Positions 62,585 to 64,000 of a stretch of DNA of 64,000 nucleotides are shown here, in pieces. The stretch's first letter is position 1; every line of letters starts with the position of its first letter. This DNA is from Streptomyces sp. S465 (GTDB lineage: Bacteria > Actinomycetota > Actinomycetes > Streptomycetales > Streptomycetaceae): the NCBI RefSeq assembly GCF_026898115.1, contig NZ_CP114036.1:5698001-5762000 (forward strand), read 5' to 3'. The notes beneath the pieces were generated by a model, which worked only from the letters and a program-made list of their open reading frames with translations, had not been told where the DNA came from and searched no databases. Made by a program: the position numbers and the translations under genes.

Positions 62585-62635
62585 CCCTGTATAGATAGGT
62601 GGGCTTATTATATCTGGACTTATTCAAGACTCCTT
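62585..62635 (-). promoter_or_regulatory. AT-rich promoter region of the AAA ATPase gene
   Basis: The segment CTGTATAGATAGGTGGGCTTATTATATCTGGACTTATTC is strikingly AT-rich. It contains TGGGCTTATT and TGGACTTATT as a 15-bp-spaced direct repeat, and TATAAT-like hexamers on the minus strand (for example ATATAATAAG). These fit a strong -10 region and a repeated binding site upstream of the GTG at 62577. Confidence 0.5.
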
Positions 62636-62837
62636 TATTGCGTGAGTGCCCGGCGTGGGGCCCGGGCGGGGCGAGGGCAGGGGCCGAGGTGCAGGGGCGG
62701 GGGCGAGTGGAATGGGCCCCCGAACTTCCGGAGTTCGATTCGAGCCCGCTCCGGCGGCTGTTGTCGACGGATGCGGCGGCTGGACAGGGGCGCTGGCGTA
62801 TGCGCCCGTCCGGCGTTGTTGCTGTCAGCTGTGGATG

Positions 62838-63062
62838 TCAGGCATGCCGAGGCGCAATGCTCACCGCGCAGTAGTCGTATCCGTCCTGTTTGAAGCCCGG
62901 AGCCTCCCACGTGAGGTCCACCTGTTGTCCGGGCGACAGGGTACGGAAGCCGGGCGCCTGGATGTCGGAGTAGTGGCCGAAGCAACCCCCGGGGGTCTCG
63001 GGGGAGTCGAGCACGCCCCACCCTTCCTCGTCGTTCCACTCGCGGACAGTCGCAGTCACCAT
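62838..63062 (-). CDS. Cold-shock-domain-like small protein
   Basis: This 74-residue protein begins MVTATVREWNDEEGWGVLDSPETPGGCF and continues LSPGQQVDLTWEAPG. The GWGVL segment and the following loop match the RNP1 region of cold-shock OB folds, but the second RNP motif is weak. The ATG at 63062 was chosen; one three codons upstream is possible. It probably binds nucleic acid. Confidence 0.75.
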   Translation of the reverse strand: MVTATVREWNDEEGWGVLDSPETPGGCFGHYSDIQAPGFRTLSPGQQVDLTWEAPGFKQDGYDYCAVSIAPRHA

Positions 63063-63532
63063 GGGCGGCACCCTACGGGCATCGTCTGCGCCGACGCACT
63101 TGGTATCTCGGCTTGGAAGCTTGGGTTTCTTGGTAGCGGTTGCTGTGCTGACCTGCGCCGGGAGTGTCTGATCCGCAGCCGACGACAGTCAGCTATGACG
63201 GCGGGTGCGCCGACCGATCACGCACGCGTGTGCCTCGCCGCACCGCCAGCGGCCTCAGCCACGCCGCCATGTCGTCGACCAGAGCAAGCTGTGCCGGCGG
63301 AAGCGTGGCGGTGAGACGTTAAGTGAGGACCTCTTCCTCCCGAAGCAACTTGGGTGGGGGTGCTGCTTTGGGCTGGCGCGGCTCCCGCCTGCGCTGATGG
63401 TCCGCTGGCGTTCGCCCTCGTCCGCCGTAGTTCGTCGGCGTTGTCACGCAGTTAGACACTCATCGCCCATCGCCGCCCTCTATGCCGGTACAGGCCGTAG
63501 CGGTCCGGACGCCGCCGCTACAGCAACAAGGA
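63063..63532. other. 470-bp region without a recognisable gene
   Basis: Frames are short and of poor codon bias on both strands. No IS, repeat or RNA gene is recognised. The base composition is mixed, consistent with decayed accessory DNA. Confidence 0.4.
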
Positions 63533-64000
63533 TCAGCTAACGAGCTTGCGAAACCGCTCAAAGAGCAGCCGAAACTCTCCTGGGTAGGGCGGCTCCTGAT
63601 CTCCGTCATCGATCTGGTCCGGGTCGACAGGGGTATGTGCTGTGACGACCTCATCGACGAGCGCTGAGAGGTCGTTGTCGTCGAGAAGGAGCACGAACTC
63701 ATGACGACTGAGAGCTGTGTCCCTACAGCGTTGCAGGAAGTGTTCCTTGTCAGCGAGAGACCGGCATAGCAGTAGCCCCACTTTTCCGCGTAGCGGTGAG
63801 AATCTGCCGCAGAGTTGATCCAACTCAGGATTCCCGAGCTCGGAATGATAGTTCTTGCATTCGACGAAAATATGCGAGCACGGATGTCCTTGTCGTGTTA
63901 TCCATCCAAAGAATCCATCTGTTGCGTTGTTTGTGTAGGTGATATCAACTCGCTTTCGAGATTGATCCAAGGGATGTTCGACGACCGGATAGGTTAGCCA
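63533..64000 (-). CDS. Nuclease-like protein, N-terminus cut by window edge
   Basis: The frame is open from 64000 to the TGA at 63533, so the start lies outside. It reads KRVDITYTNNATDGFFGWI and then HIFVECKNYHSELGNPELDQL, a D...ExK pattern typical of PD-(D/E)XK restriction endonuclease folds. EFVLLLDDNDLSALVDEV follows. Codon use is distinctly less GC-rich than the rest of the window. It is probably a defence or mobile-element nuclease domain protein. Confidence 0.65.
   Translation of the reverse strand, partial: WLTYPVVEHPLDQSRKRVDITYTNNATDGFFGWITRQGHPCSHIFVECKNYHSELGNPELDQLCGRFSPLRGKVGLLLCRSLADKEHFLQRCRDTALSRHEFVLLLDDNDLSALVDEVVTAHTPVDPDQIDDGDQEPPYPGEFRLLFERFRKLVS

Noticed and set aside
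63205..63540. Short plus-strand frames in the gap before the right-edge nuclease
   Set aside because: Codon use is poor and no motif is visible.
1..64000. tRNA, rRNA and riboswitch genes
   Set aside because: No cloverleaf ends, rRNA cores or known riboswitch cores were recognised by reading; a covariance-model search was not possible here.

Overview
The window is high-GC actinobacterial DNA. GTG starts, ATGA stop/start overlaps, strong GC third-position bias, and a gene repertoire including Scr1-type XRE regulators, two-component and TetR regulators, an FG-GAP protein and a pSAM2-type integrase remnant all point to Streptomyces or a close relative. Assignments below come from reading translated frames and recalling families. 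No database search was run. No tRNA, rRNA or CRISPR array was recognised.

Region A (1-22974) is a non-ribosomal peptide biosynthetic cluster with two divergent arms around a shared promoter region at 19974-20325. The left arm (minus strand, transcribed 19973 to 1) encodes a cystathionine-gamma-synthase-like PLP enzyme, a tandem OsmC-like protein, an ornithine/lysine-type N-hydroxylase, an MFS exporter, an MppJ-like keto-acid C-methyltransferase, a T-C-A-T-C-A-T-TE NRPS, and then four genes that match the 4-alkyl-L-proline (APD) pathway of lincomycin, hormaomycin and pyrrolobenzodiazepines: a VOC extradiol-dioxygenase-like protein (LmbB1-like), a heme tyrosine-hydroxylase-like protein (LmbB2-like), an F420-type luciferase-fold reductase (LmbY-like) and a gamma-glutamyltransferase homologue (LmbA-like). 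A PGM1-type ATP-grasp peptide ligase and a membrane desaturase (cut by the window edge) complete it. The right arm encodes a PF10014 Fe/2OG dioxygenase, a GFA/CENP-V zinc protein and a MalY/PatB-type PLP enzyme. The set does not match a lincosamide, hormaomycin or PBD cluster as I know them, and is the best candidate for an undescribed system.

Region B (22975-44757) is mostly ordinary chromosomal content: GYD protein, epoxide hydrolase, secreted esterase, O-methyltransferase, SDR, a TetR/flavin monooxygenase pair with a perfect operator palindrome, a histidine kinase/response regulator pair, a lipoprotein serine hydrolase, and an L-carnitine to glycine betaine operon (XRE-TetR hybrid regulator, BKACE, 3-hydroxyacyl-CoA-type dehydrogenase, thioesterase). 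It continues with a TrmB/LuxR-type regulator, a pentapeptide-repeat protein, a seven-bladed FG-GAP protein, a cupin and a class IV aminotransferase-fold enzyme.

Region C (44817-50406) holds a candidate phosphorothioate-DNA-dependent HNH endonuclease, an amino acid dehydrogenase with a divergent Lrp/AsnC regulator, an AraC regulator and a PobA-like hydroxylase.

Region D (50406-64000) is accessory DNA. Two inverted IS5-family remnants flank a Tat-exported hydrolase. After them come a C39-like peptidase coupled to a stand-alone Mur-ligase C-terminal domain, XRE regulators with a chain of overlapping small genes, a frameshifted small gene, a decayed tyrosine integrase, hypothetical genes, an AAA ATPase with a nuclease-like C-terminus behind an AT-rich promoter, a cold-shock-like protein and a nuclease-like gene cut by the right edge. 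This looks like the eroded end of an integrative element that collected foreign genes.
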